The notes under the pieces: generated by a model | What the model was told of the DNA's origin: nothing | Databases searched by the model: none | The model's input: only the letters and a program-made list of their open reading frames with translations | In this document: in pieces, positions 8,374-16,250 of the stretch | Layout of the letters: every line of letters begins with the position of its first letter | Numbering within the stretch: the first letter of the stretch is position 1 | From: Candidatus Omnitrophota bacterium | GTDB taxonomy: Bacteria > Omnitrophota > Gorgyraeia > Aquiviventales > Aquiviventaceae | Reading direction: 5' to 3' | Length of the DNA: 50,581 bases | Assembly (NCBI GenBank): GCA_016190215.1 | Contig: JACPRA010000022.1 | Coordinates: 1 to 50,581, forward strand | Made by a program: the position numbers and the translations under genes

Positions 8374-10993
8374 CCGGTCCCACCGTGATCTCAGCGCACG
8401 CCGCCGGAGTCAAGTAGCGGTCAATGACCTGGTGCACCTGCTCGATCGTGACGGCGTTCAGCCGCGCTTCATACCGGGTCCAGGCGTCGTAGCCCAGGCC
8501 GTAGAGCTCATCCAGCGTCGCGCGTTTGACGATTCCGGAGAGCTGCTGCAGATCCAGCCGATGATGTCCGATGAGGTAGCGGCGGGCTTGGTCCAGCTCG
8601 TCCGCCGTGATCCCGCGCGCCCGAAGCAGCTCCACCTGTTCCCGCACGACGTGCAGGACGCGTTCGCGGTCTTGCGGCTTGGTCGCGGCGTAGATCACGA
8701 GGCTGCCCGGGTCCCAGCCCGGCACGTTGGTGGCGCCCAAGGTGTAGGACAACCCGTAGCGCTCCCGGACCGATTGAAACAGCCGGCCGCTCATGCCGGA
8801 CATGACGGCGGTCAGCACATCCAGGGCGTCCCGGTCCTGCGCGGCCACCGTCGTGCCCCGGAACCCCACCATGACCACGCTCTGTTCTTTCTCGATGACG
8901 CGGGTGGCGTGCCGGATCTCGCGCAGTGGCTCGTGCGGGAGCGATGCCGGCCATGCCGCCGGCGCGCGCTGTGAGAGCGAGCCGAATTGCGCCCGGACTT
9001 GCCGCAATACGGCGGAGGGCTGCACGTCTCCCACGATGGTCAGCACCATGTTGCGCGCGGCCAGCCAATCGCGGGCGAAGGCTTGGCACTGCTTGCGCTC
9101 CAGGCGGGCGACCGTCTCCGGCTGCCCGAGCGGATCGAACCGGTACGGGTGCGTCCGGAACAGCGTGCGACGCATCAGCCGGCCGCCGACGTCAAACACA
9201 TCGTCTTCCCGCGCGTGCAGCTCCTGCAGGATCAATTGGCGTTGAAGTTCCAGCTCCGGCTCGGCAAAGGTGGAGTCAGTGACCAGCTCATGCAACAGGT
9301 CCAGCCCGCTGCCGGTGTCCTCCGACAGCAACTGCAGCGATAGGCCGAAGCCGTCCCGTCCGCTGAACGCTCTGAGGTTCCCCCCGAGTGATTCCACCTC
9401 CGCGGCGATCTGGGAGGCGGTTTTGCGCGTCGTGCCTTTGGCCAGCAGCTGGGCGGTGAGGTTCGCGAGTCCTTGCGTCTCCTCGGTTTCCGCCCGCACG
9501 CCGCCGCGACTGGCCACGAGGATGGAGCTCAGCGGCAACTGGCGGTCCACCCCGATGAGGACCGTCAGGCCGTTGGGCAGGACGTGTTTGTCCATGCGCA
9601 TCGGCCCGGCTTCCGGCTTCGCGGGCGCGGCGGTCTTCGGCTGGTTTTCCGGCTGGATCATGGCGACCGTCATGCGCGAGCGGTCCAGGTAGGCGCGCGC
9701 GACCCGCTTGACCTGGGCCGCTGTGACGCGGCGGATGCCTTCGACATAGCGCCACGAGAACCCCGGATCGCCGGTGAGGGCCAGCGAATTGGCCAGGTCG
9801 CCCGCTTTGGCGTCGATCGTCTGCCGCTGCGAAAAATACTCGGCCAGCACCTGGCGCTTGGCTTTCGCCAGTTCCTTGGGCGTGATGCCGCGCGAGACGA
9901 TGCCCTCCGCCACCCGGAGGACGGCTTCGACGGCCGCGTGGGCTGTGTCCGGTTCGGTGCGCAGCGAGATGGTGAAGGCCCCGGGATCGAACGGCGTATA
10001 GTTCCCCGCCCCGATCGTCGAGGCCAGGCGGCGCTGGCGGACGATCGTCTCATTGAGCCGGGAGCTCTGCCCCTGCCCCAGCACGGTGGCCAGCACATCC
10101 AACGGGTAGAGGTCCGGGTCCGCCAGCCGGACCGAGGGGAATCCGATGACGATGTACGTCGTTTGCACCGGCAGCGACTCCACGGCCTTCCGCACGCCGG
10201 AGGCCGGAGGCTCCGGCTCCACGATGACCTGGTAGGGCGCGCCCTGCGGCCACGACCCGAAGGCCTGGCCCAGCAGCTCGGGCATGCGCGCGGCATCGAG
10301 GTCGCCGACGCAGCTGACCACCACGTTGTTCGGCACGTATTGCGCGTGGTAGTACGCGCGCAGATCCTCCACCGTCAGCCGGTCCAGCAGCGCCAGCTCG
10401 CCGAGGATCGGGTAGTGGTAGGGATGGACTAGGAAGCGGTGCCGCCAGAACAGGTGGGAGAGCCGCCGGTCCGGATCATCCAGGTTCATGCGGATTTCCG
10501 AGACGACGACGGGGCGCTCCTTGGCCAATTCTTCCGGTGGAAAAATGGCGTGCTGCAGGATGTCGGAAAGGAGTTCGAGGGCCTCCGGCAAGTAGCGCGA
10601 TTCGACGAACAGCGTCACGCCGGTGTGGTCGTGGGACGTGAACGCGTTGATGGTGCCCCCGTAGCGGCGCACTTCCTGGTCAATGCTGCCGGGGGCGCGG
10701 CTGGTCGTGCCCTTGAAGAGCATGTGCTCCAGCAGGTGGGTGATGCCGCTGCCGAGGTAGGGCCCTTCCTGGCGCAACCCGCCGATGATGCGCGCTTCCA
10801 GCGCCACCAACGGCTGGCGGTGGTCTTCTTCCCAGACGGCCCGCAGCCCGTTGTCCAGCACGGTTTGCCCGACGGCCGGGGCGGATTGCGCGTGGTGTTG
10901 TGGCATCAGGTTATGGGCTTGTTCTCGTCCAATGAACACGCCCGCCAGCGCGGCGGCTGCGATGAGCAGGAGGGAAACGCGAGGCGCGGACAC
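8354..10993 (-). CDS. M16-family zinc metallopeptidase, two-domain, exported
   Basis: An 879-residue double-length M16 (pitrilysin/insulinase-like) peptidase. Residues about 5-21 form a hydrophobic signal or anchor, so it is probably periplasmic. The first half holds the inverted zinc motif HLLEH at 86-90 within GITHLLEHMLFKG. The second half starts near MRMDKHVLPNGLTVL and lacks HxxEH (QGLANLTAQLL at the equivalent place), so it is the non-catalytic partner half. The start is a GTG at 10993 because no upstream ATG fits; the Shine-Dalgarno site is weak. It lies downstream of rpsU with an 86-nt gap. Confidence 0.93.
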   Translation of the reverse strand: MSAPRVSLLLIAAAALAGVFIGREQAHNLMPQHHAQSAPAVGQTVLDNGLRAVWEEDHRQPLVALEARIIGGLRQEGPYLGSGITHLLEHMLFKGTTSRAPGSIDQEVRRYGGTINAFTSHDHTGVTLFVESRYLPEALELLSDILQHAIFPPEELAKERPVVVSEIRMNLDDPDRRLSHLFWRHRFLVHPYHYPILGELALLDRLTVEDLRAYYHAQYVPNNVVVSCVGDLDAARMPELLGQAFGSWPQGAPYQVIVEPEPPASGVRKAVESLPVQTTYIVIGFPSVRLADPDLYPLDVLATVLGQGQSSRLNETIVRQRRLASTIGAGNYTPFDPGAFTISLRTEPDTAHAAVEAVLRVAEGIVSRGITPKELAKAKRQVLAEYFSQRQTIDAKAGDLANSLALTGDPGFSWRYVEGIRRVTAAQVKRVARAYLDRSRMTVAMIQPENQPKTAAPAKPEAGPMRMDKHVLPNGLTVLIGVDRQLPLSSILVASRGGVRAETEETQGLANLTAQLLAKGTTRKTASQIAAEVESLGGNLRAFSGRDGFGLSLQLLSEDTGSGLDLLHELVTDSTFAEPELELQRQLILQELHAREDDVFDVGGRLMRRTLFRTHPYRFDPLGQPETVARLERKQCQAFARDWLAARNMVLTIVGDVQPSAVLRQVRAQFGSLSQRAPAAWPASLPHEPLREIRHATRVIEKEQSVVMVGFRGTTVAAQDRDALDVLTAVMSGMSGRLFQSVRERYGLSYTLGATNVPGWDPGSLVIYAATKPQDRERVLHVVREQVELLRARGITADELDQARRYLIGHHRLDLQQLSGIVKRATLDELYGLGYDAWTRYEARLNAVTIEQVHQVIDRYLTPAACAEITVGPDGAPSK

Positions 10994-11079
10994 GGCTCAA
11001 TGATGACGGGATGACCCGTGAGCGACGTGGCGCGTCCCGCCCGGAGCGGAACGCCTGCGTTCACCCACTGGTATTGGCG

Positions 11080-11265
11080 TTACGAGGTCGCGCGAGCGTG
11101 GCGGCTGATCGCCTGTCGAAGCTCTCGACGCTTGCGCTCGCTGGGTTTTTCGTAATGCTTTTTGGCCTTGAGGGTTTTCAACGTGCCTTCCCGCTCCAGC
11201 AGACGCTTGAACCGCCGCAGAGCTTTTTCAAGGCTTTCGTCGTCACGGACTTCAACGCGTGGCAT
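11080..11265 (-). CDS. rpsU: 30S ribosomal protein S21
   Basis: A 61-residue basic protein beginning MPRVEVRDDESLEKALRRFKR, the S21 hallmark, and ending in an Arg/Lys-rich tail. In the 30S platform S21 lies near the anti-Shine-Dalgarno end of 16S rRNA. The start is fixed by the family N-terminus. There is no Shine-Dalgarno site; instead a consensus promoter lies so close that the transcript should carry only about 3 nt before the ATG. It stands alone, without the dnaG/rpoD neighbours seen in Proteobacteria. Confidence 0.95.
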   Translation of the reverse strand: MPRVEVRDDESLEKALRRFKRLLEREGTLKTLKAKKHYEKPSERKRRELRQAISRHARATS

Positions 11266-11303
11266 GATCTGGTTATTATAAGTGGGAGACGCACTTCTGT
11301 CAA
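11266..11303 (-). promoter_or_regulatory. Consensus sigma-70-type promoter of rpsU
   Basis: On the minus strand TTGACA (11298-11303) is followed by a 17-nt spacer (11281-11297) and TATAAT (11275-11280), a perfect match to the housekeeping consensus in sequence and spacing. The expected start of transcription, about 7 nt past the -10 box, is near 11268. That leaves roughly 3 nt before the rpsU ATG at 11265. Confidence 0.85.
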
Positions 11304-11316
11304 TTTGTGCTCGCCG

Positions 11317-11403
11317 GGTCAGGGGTCCTGCCGCCTCCGACAGCCCGTCATGCTCGCTGCGGCTGCGCGTGACGGGCGCCCGTCTGCGGCGTCACCCCTG
11401 ACC
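11317..11403. repeat. Nested 87-bp palindrome between pcm and rpsU
   Basis: Outer arms GGTCAGGGGT (11317-11326) and ACCCCTGACC (11394-11403) are exact complements. Inside them GCCGC (11330-11334) pairs with GCGGC (11386-11390), and CCCGTCA (11344-11350) with TGACGGG (11370-11376). This is a large imperfect cruciform or RNA hairpin. No T tract follows on the minus strand, so it is not a typical intrinsic terminator. It lies just upstream of the rpsU promoter and differs in sequence from the heptad repeats elsewhere in the window. Confidence 0.7.
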
Positions 11404-11452
11404 TCAGCTCAGGGCACCACCCGCCACGACGAACTATGTGCTTTTGGGGGGA

Positions 11453-12103
11453 TTAGGAGGGGGAGGGGGGCCAGGCGTCTTGGCCGATGAGGGGGACGAA
11501 GCTGCATTCGCCCGCGTCGGCCGTGCGGAGCGCGCCCCCGCGCCGCTCCACCACGGTCAGTATTTGGGATCGGGCGGTCCCCACCGGGATGACGAGGCGC
11601 CCGGGGTCGGCCAGTTGGTCCACCAGCGCAGGCGGAATCTGGGGCACGCCGGCCGCGACCACCATGGCGTCATACGGGGCGTGCGCGGCCCACCCTAACG
11701 AACCGTCCCCGATATGGAGGTGCGCGTTCAGCGCCCCGATGCGGGCCAATCGTTCTCGAGCGGTCTCGGCCAGCTCCGGCAGGCGCTCTACGGAGTAGAC
11801 CTCCAACGCCAGGCGCGCCAGGAGCGCGGTTTGATAGCCGGAGCCGGTGCCGATTTCCAGCACGCGCTCATGCCCCTGCAGCCGCAGCAGGCTCAGCGTC
11901 AGTCCGACGATATAGGGTTGGCTGATGGTTTGCCCCGCCCCGATGGGCAGCGGCCGGTCGGCATAGGCCTCCGCCTGCAGCTCCGCCGGGACGAAATCAT
12001 GCCGCGGGACGTCGAAGAACGCGCGCAGCAGGCGCGGATCCTCCAGGCCCCGGCCGCGCAACTGCGCCTCCACCATCCGCCGCCGCGCGTCCTCGAACGT
12101 CAT
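11453..12103 (-). CDS. pcm: Protein-L-isoaspartate O-methyltransferase
   Basis: Repairs isoaspartyl damage by SAM-dependent methylation of aged proteins. From the ATG at 12103 the 216 residues begin MTFEDARRRMVEAQLRGRG. Family motifs are FVPAELQAEAY, LPIGAGQTISQPYIV, the SAM-binding VLEIGTGSGYQTALLA, and LVIPVG near the end. The start is chosen for its ATGA overlap with the GT2 stop; an upstream start would add a Pro-rich, out-of-family extension. It is the last gene of the envelope-lipid cluster. Confidence 0.95.
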   Translation of the reverse strand: MTFEDARRRMVEAQLRGRGLEDPRLLRAFFDVPRHDFVPAELQAEAYADRPLPIGAGQTISQPYIVGLTLSLLRLQGHERVLEIGTGSGYQTALLARLALEVYSVERLPELAETARERLARIGALNAHLHIGDGSLGWAAHAPYDAMVVAAGVPQIPPALVDQLADPGRLVIPVGTARSQILTVVERRGGALRTADAGECSFVPLIGQDAWPPSPS

Positions 12104-12798
12104 GGGGCGTCGTGGGCTGAGGAGGGGAGCGGAAGCTTCACCAGGTGGCGGAAGATCAGGCACAGAAATCGCCATCCGTCCAGCAGCGGGTGGATGTGGC
12201 TGGTGTGCTGGTCATAGATGGTGCGGATCGGCACGGACACCAGGGCGATCCGCCGGCGGGCGGCCACGAGCAGCAGCTCGGTTTCCAGCTCGAAACGGCA
12301 GCTGGACAGCGGCAAGCGGGTGAGCAGCTCGCGCGGAATCGCGCGGAACCCGCATTGCGAATCAGGAATGCGCTGCCGCGTGAGCCAGGAGATCACGCCG
12401 GACATCAGCCGGTTCGTCCAGCGCCGGTTGCGCGGCATCTCACGGGTGAACTGGCGATGCCCGATGGCGATCGCCGGCGGCGCGCCGCCGGCTGCCGCGA
12501 CCAGCCGCGGGATGTCCGCCGGGTCGTGCTGGCCGTCGCTGTCGAGCGTGACGATCATCGTGTAGGAGGACCGCAGCGCAAACGCGATGCCGGTGCGCAG
12601 GGCGCAGCCCTTGCCGCGGTTCGTGACATGGCTCATGACGAAGGCGCCTGCCTGGGTGGACAGCTTCGCCGTGTCATCCGTGGAGCCGTCGTCCACGACA
12701 ATGGCGTCGTAGCCGAGCTGTTTGATCTGTTGTACAAGTGGTCCGATGGTCTTCGCGGCGTTGTACGCCGGCAGCAATACGCAGGTGGTGACGGTCAT
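12100..12798 (-). CDS. Family 2 glycosyltransferase (dolichol-phosphate mannosyltransferase-like)
   Basis: A 232-residue GT-A enzyme of GT2. It has CVLLPAYNAAKTIGPLV at the N-terminus, the nucleotide-binding VVDDGSTDDT, and the metal-binding LDSDGQHDP. The pattern resembles DPM1-like and polyprenyl-phosphate sugar transferases; the acceptor cannot be read from sequence. The C-terminus has weakly hydrophobic helices (WRFLCLIFRHLV) but no clear multi-pass membrane domain. The ATG at 12798 overlaps the acyltransferase stop (ATGA) with AAGGAG about 12 nt upstream. Its place among lipid genes suggests glycosylation of an envelope lipid. Confidence 0.87.
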   Translation of the reverse strand: MTVTTCVLLPAYNAAKTIGPLVQQIKQLGYDAIVVDDGSTDDTAKLSTQAGAFVMSHVTNRGKGCALRTGIAFALRSSYTMIVTLDSDGQHDPADIPRLVAAAGGAPPAIAIGHRQFTREMPRNRRWTNRLMSGVISWLTRQRIPDSQCGFRAIPRELLTRLPLSSCRFELETELLLVAARRRIALVSVPIRTIYDQHTSHIHPLLDGWRFLCLIFRHLVKLPLPSSAHDAP

Positions 12799-13679
12799 GG
12801 TGGAGAGCAGCTCCTTGATTCCGCGAATGAATCCAGCGGGGCGAACATCAGCCATTGAGTAGGAAACCGTCGGATGTAGCGCTCAATGGCCCCGGCATAC
12901 TCTTGCGTCAACGCTGCCGCCAGCGCGGCCGGGCCGGCGGAGGCGGGTGCGGCGGTTGGCCAGATGGGCGGGGCGATGACGAGGCGGAACCGCCACTGCC
13001 CTTCCCGGATCATGAGCACGGGAATCACCGGCGCGCCGGTGCGGAGGCTCAGGAGGGCCGGGCCCCGCGGCAGCGGCACGCGCCGCCCCAGGAAGCGCAC
13101 CGGGATGCCGTTGGAGCCGAATTCGCGGTCGCCCAAAATCGCGACAAACCCCCCGTGGCGAATCCGGGCCAGGCATTCCCGCGTCGCCGAGGGCCCGAGC
13201 GGGATGACAAAGATGCCTTCGCGCGTCCGTTGCCGGTCGAAAAACCGGTTCACCCAGAGCGACCGGTGGCGCAGCGCGACGGCGGAAAACGGCAGCCCCA
13301 TGCGGGATAACAGCATGCCGCCCAACTCCCAATTGCCCAGGTGCGCGCTTAAGACGATGCCGCCGTGGCCGGTGCGCGCCACGCTCTCGAGGTGCTCGCG
13401 TCCGTCAATGATCACCGATGGGGGCGCGGCGGCGAAGGCCCGGAAAAATTCCACCAAGTACCGCGCGAAGTTCCGGAAGACTTCCCGCACGCGATGATCG
13501 CTTGGGCTCACCGGCCGCTCTAGGATGGCGCTCAGGTTCGTTTGCACCGCGCGGCGGTCGCGGGCCGACCACCGCCACTGGGCATCGCCCAGCCGCTCCC
13601 CGACCCAGTAGGCCCACCGTCTCGGCAGCGCGACGCTGATGCCGGACCCCAGCCGGTAGAGGGCGATCTGTCCGATCAT
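12795..13679 (-). CDS. LpxL/HtrB-type lysophospholipid acyltransferase
   Basis: A 294-residue member of the late lipid A acyltransferase (LPLAT) family. The catalytic H(x)4E motif appears as HLGNWELGG, and GFVAILGDREFGSNGIPVRF corresponds to the conserved Asp-containing second block. PLPRGPALLSLRTGAPVIPV is also typical. In proteobacteria such enzymes add secondary acyl chains to lipid A at the inner membrane. Here it sits between a GT28 and a GT2 gene with ATGA overlaps at both ends, so acylation of a glycolipid other than lipid A is also possible. The start at 13679 is set by the overlap. Confidence 0.88.
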   Translation of the reverse strand: MIGQIALYRLGSGISVALPRRWAYWVGERLGDAQWRWSARDRRAVQTNLSAILERPVSPSDHRVREVFRNFARYLVEFFRAFAAAPPSVIIDGREHLESVARTGHGGIVLSAHLGNWELGGMLLSRMGLPFSAVALRHRSLWVNRFFDRQRTREGIFVIPLGPSATRECLARIRHGGFVAILGDREFGSNGIPVRFLGRRVPLPRGPALLSLRTGAPVIPVLMIREGQWRFRLVIAPPIWPTAAPASAGPAALAAALTQEYAGAIERYIRRFPTQWLMFAPLDSFAESRSCSPP

Positions 13680-14848
13680 GCCGCGGTGGCGCCGGTTGGC
13701 GCGTGGGCCGGAGCGGCCGGGCCGTTCCGAAACGCGTCCGCCAGCGTGATCATGTGCTGGGCGATGTCCAGTCCGGCGTTGGGATGGGCCAAGCGCTTCA
13801 TGCGGGTTTTCAACGCGGCGAGGCGCTCCGGCTGCTCGAGTAATTGGGTGACGACCTCGTGCGCCAGGTGCGGATGTTCGAGCAGCAAGGCGGCCTCGTG
13901 AGAGAGCAAATAGCGGGCGTTGCACATTTCCTGCCCCGGGATGGGGGACACCATGAGGAGCGGTGTGCCGAATGCCAAGGCTTCGGAGGTCGTCAGGCCT
14001 CCGGGTTTCGTGATGATCAGCGTGGCCAGGCGCATCAGCTCCGGCACGGTGTCCACATAGCTGTGGACGGTGATGGGTTGGCGGAACGATTGTTGGCGCA
14101 GCCAGTGGACCAGCGCGTGGTTGGTGCCCCCGAGTACCACGAATTGGCACGGCATCGGCACCCGGTCGAGGCTGAGCATCAGTTCCCGCAGCGGCCCGAA
14201 GCCGCTGCCGCCGCCCATGACGAGGATCATCGGCCGGTTCCGGTCCACGCCAAACTGGCCGGCGACGCGCTCCAGGTCCGCGGGCTGGATGGCGCGCGGC
14301 GGCACCGGGATGCCGAAGACGCGTACTCGCTCGGCCTCAATGCCGTTGGCCACGAAGCGGTCCCGCAATTCGTCTCCAGCGACCACGTACGTGTTGATCG
14401 TTTCGTGCATCCAGTACAGGTGCGGGGCGAAGTCGGTCAGGACGCCGACCAGCGGGATCTGCAAGGCCCGGTGTTTCTTAAAATCGGCGACCATCCCGCA
14501 GGGAAACGCCTGGGTGCAGGCGATGGCGTGCGGCTGCGCGGTTTCCAGCAGCCGCTGCAGCTTGCGGCCGTGGTAGTGGTGGAGGAGGCCCCGAAAATGC
14601 TGCACGCGCTTATGGATGGTGGGGTTGTCGTACAGGTACTCCCATACGTCCGGCTGATGGCGGATGATGGACATATACGAGCGCATGATCGCCGACTTGA
14701 TGAAGCGGGTGGTGTAGTCGAAGGCGTCCACGTTCATGATCTGGCAGGTCGGGTCCAGCTGGCGCAGCCCTTGGGCGATGGCCAGGCTGGCATGGTGATG
14801 GCCGGAGCTGGTCGTCACGTGCAGGAGCAGAAAGCGCCGGCCGCTCAT
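13676..14848 (-). CDS. MGDG-synthase-like GT28 glycosyltransferase (diacylglycerol glycosyltransferase family)
   Basis: A 390-residue enzyme resembling plant MGDG synthase and the Bacillus processive diacylglycerol glucosyltransferase. The N-terminal domain has LLLHVTTSSGHHHASLAIAQ, matching the family's glycine/His loop. The C-terminal domain has ILVMGGGSGFGPL and the donor-binding LIITKPGGLTTSEALAFGTP. It probably transfers a hexose from a UDP-sugar to diacylglycerol or a related lipid. The ATG at 14848 is chosen because the upstream frame carries only a Ser/Arg-rich shadow. It opens a four-gene cluster in which each gene overlaps the next. Confidence 0.88.
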   Translation of the reverse strand: MSGRRFLLLHVTTSSGHHHASLAIAQGLRQLDPTCQIMNVDAFDYTTRFIKSAIMRSYMSIIRHQPDVWEYLYDNPTIHKRVQHFRGLLHHYHGRKLQRLLETAQPHAIACTQAFPCGMVADFKKHRALQIPLVGVLTDFAPHLYWMHETINTYVVAGDELRDRFVANGIEAERVRVFGIPVPPRAIQPADLERVAGQFGVDRNRPMILVMGGGSGFGPLRELMLSLDRVPMPCQFVVLGGTNHALVHWLRQQSFRQPITVHSYVDTVPELMRLATLIITKPGGLTTSEALAFGTPLLMVSPIPGQEMCNARYLLSHEAALLLEHPHLAHEVVTQLLEQPERLAALKTRMKRLAHPNAGLDIAQHMITLADAFRNGPAAPAHAPTGATAA

Positions 14849-14879
14849 GCCGCGCCCTCGGCGGAGGCGACGGCATGAC

Positions 14880-14921
14880 GCCCGTTCGCCGGAATTGCTG
14901 GACCCCACCCGGCCAACGGGC
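14880..14921. repeat. GC-rich hairpin between the aminotransferase and GT28 genes
   Basis: The arm at 14880-14892 (GCCCGTTCGCCGG) pairs with 14909-14921 (CCGGCCAACGGGC) with a single mismatch, giving a 13-bp stem and a 16-nt loop. There is no T run after the stem in the direction of transcription, so it is not a standard intrinsic terminator. It may act in mRNA processing or in protecting the 3' end of the upstream message. Confidence 0.6.
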
Positions 14922-14960
14922 GCACAGCGCAGTTCAGATGCGAAGCTACCACGGAGCGGA

Positions 14961-16250
14961 TCAGCTTTCCATGCGCAGGACCCGCTCGATGCGTGTGACA
15001 GCTTCCTTCAGCCTCGCTTCAGGCTCGACCAGCGCGAACCGGACGAACCCTTCCCCGTGTTCCCCGAAGCCGGTTCCAGGAGCTGCCACCACACCAGCTT
15101 CCTGCATCAAGAGTGTCGCAAACTCCAACGACGTGAAGGCGCTGAACTTCTGCGGAATCTTGGCCCACACGTAAAACGTCCCCTTCGGCATCGGGATGTC
15201 CCACCCGATGCGCTGCAATCCTTCCACGAACAATTTCCGCCGCCGGCCGTACTCCTTGACCACCGTCGTCACGTGGCCCTGCGGCCCGGTGAGGGCTTGG
15301 ATGGCTCCCCACTGCACCAGTCGGAAAATCCCGAAATCAATGTAGCTCTTGGTCTTGGCCAAGGAGGCCAGCACGTCCGGATTGCCGACGGCGAAGCCAA
15401 ACCGCCAGCCGGGCATGCAGTAGGACTTGGAGAGCGTGTGGAACTCCACCGCGATCTCCTTCGCTCCGGGCACCTGCATGATGCTGGGGGCCTTGGCTCC
15501 CTCGTAGACAAAATCCGAGTAGGCAAAATCGTGGACCACCATGATCCGGTGCCGTTTTGCCCAGCGAACCGTGTCCTGGAAGAATTTGAGATTGGCGACC
15601 GCGGCGGTGGGGTTGTGCGGGTAGCTCAGAAATAGCATCTTTGCGCGCCGCAGGATCTCCGGTCTGATCGCCTTCAGGTCCGGCAGGTAGCCCTGGTCGG
15701 CGTGGATCGGGATGTTGTGCAAGACCCCTCCGGCCATGACCACACCGTTGAAATGGACCGGGTACGTCGGGTTCGGGACCAGCGCGATATCGTCGTGGTT
15801 CAGGAACGCCAGCGTCAGGTGCGAGATACCCTCTTTGGAACCCAACAGCGGCAGCGTCTCGGTGCGGGGATCCAGCGTCACGCGGAATTTCCGGCGGTAC
15901 CATGCGGCGATGGCGTCCCGCAATTTCCGCTCGACGACGCCGTCCGGCCGGGAGTAATGATGGTTCACAGGATCATCCGCCCGCCGGTGTAGCTCCGTGA
16001 TCACGTGCGGCGGCGGGGGCAGATCCGGGTTGCCCATGCCCAGGTCAATCACGTCAATACCCTGCGCCCGCGCCTGCGCCTTCAGGTCGTCCAGGATGGC
16101 GAACAGGTAGAGCGGCAGCCGCTTCAGGCGCGTGGCTTCCTGGAACAGGCGATGGGCGTTGCGCTGCCGCTCACGCTGCTGGCGTTGTCGGAGCTGGGCT
16201 TGCACTCGTTTGATGCTGGCTGAGATGCCTCGAGGACGACGGGCGGTCAT
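14961..16250 (-). CDS. Class I PLP aminotransferase, AlaC / LL-diaminopimelate aminotransferase-like
   Basis: A 429-residue fold-type I aminotransferase. Key motifs are IDLGMGNPDLPPPPHV, YSRPDGVVERKLRDAIAAWY, LSYPHNPTAAV (the AlaC/DapL-type NPT block), VVHDFAYSDFVYEG, and LSKSYCMPGWRFGF with the PLP-binding Lys. These fit alanine-glutamate aminotransferase AlaC and LL-diaminopimelate aminotransferases, which are hard to separate by eye. The first 38 residues are a basic, Gln/Arg-rich extension absent from most homologues. It overlaps the lipA stop by ATGA. Confidence 0.88.
   Translation of the reverse strand: MTARRPRGISASIKRVQAQLRQRQQRERQRNAHRLFQEATRLKRLPLYLFAILDDLKAQARAQGIDVIDLGMGNPDLPPPPHVITELHRRADDPVNHHYSRPDGVVERKLRDAIAAWYRRKFRVTLDPRTETLPLLGSKEGISHLTLAFLNHDDIALVPNPTYPVHFNGVVMAGGVLHNIPIHADQGYLPDLKAIRPEILRRAKMLFLSYPHNPTAAVANLKFFQDTVRWAKRHRIMVVHDFAYSDFVYEGAKAPSIMQVPGAKEIAVEFHTLSKSYCMPGWRFGFAVGNPDVLASLAKTKSYIDFGIFRLVQWGAIQALTGPQGHVTTVVKEYGRRRKLFVEGLQRIGWDIPMPKGTFYVWAKIPQKFSAFTSLEFATLLMQEAGVVAAPGTGFGEHGEGFVRFALVEPEARLKEAVTRIERVLRMES

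Noticed and set aside
10994-11079. A terminator between rpsU and the M16 gene
   Set aside because: Only a 5-bp stem (ACGGG/CCCGT near 11005-11018) without a T tract is visible.
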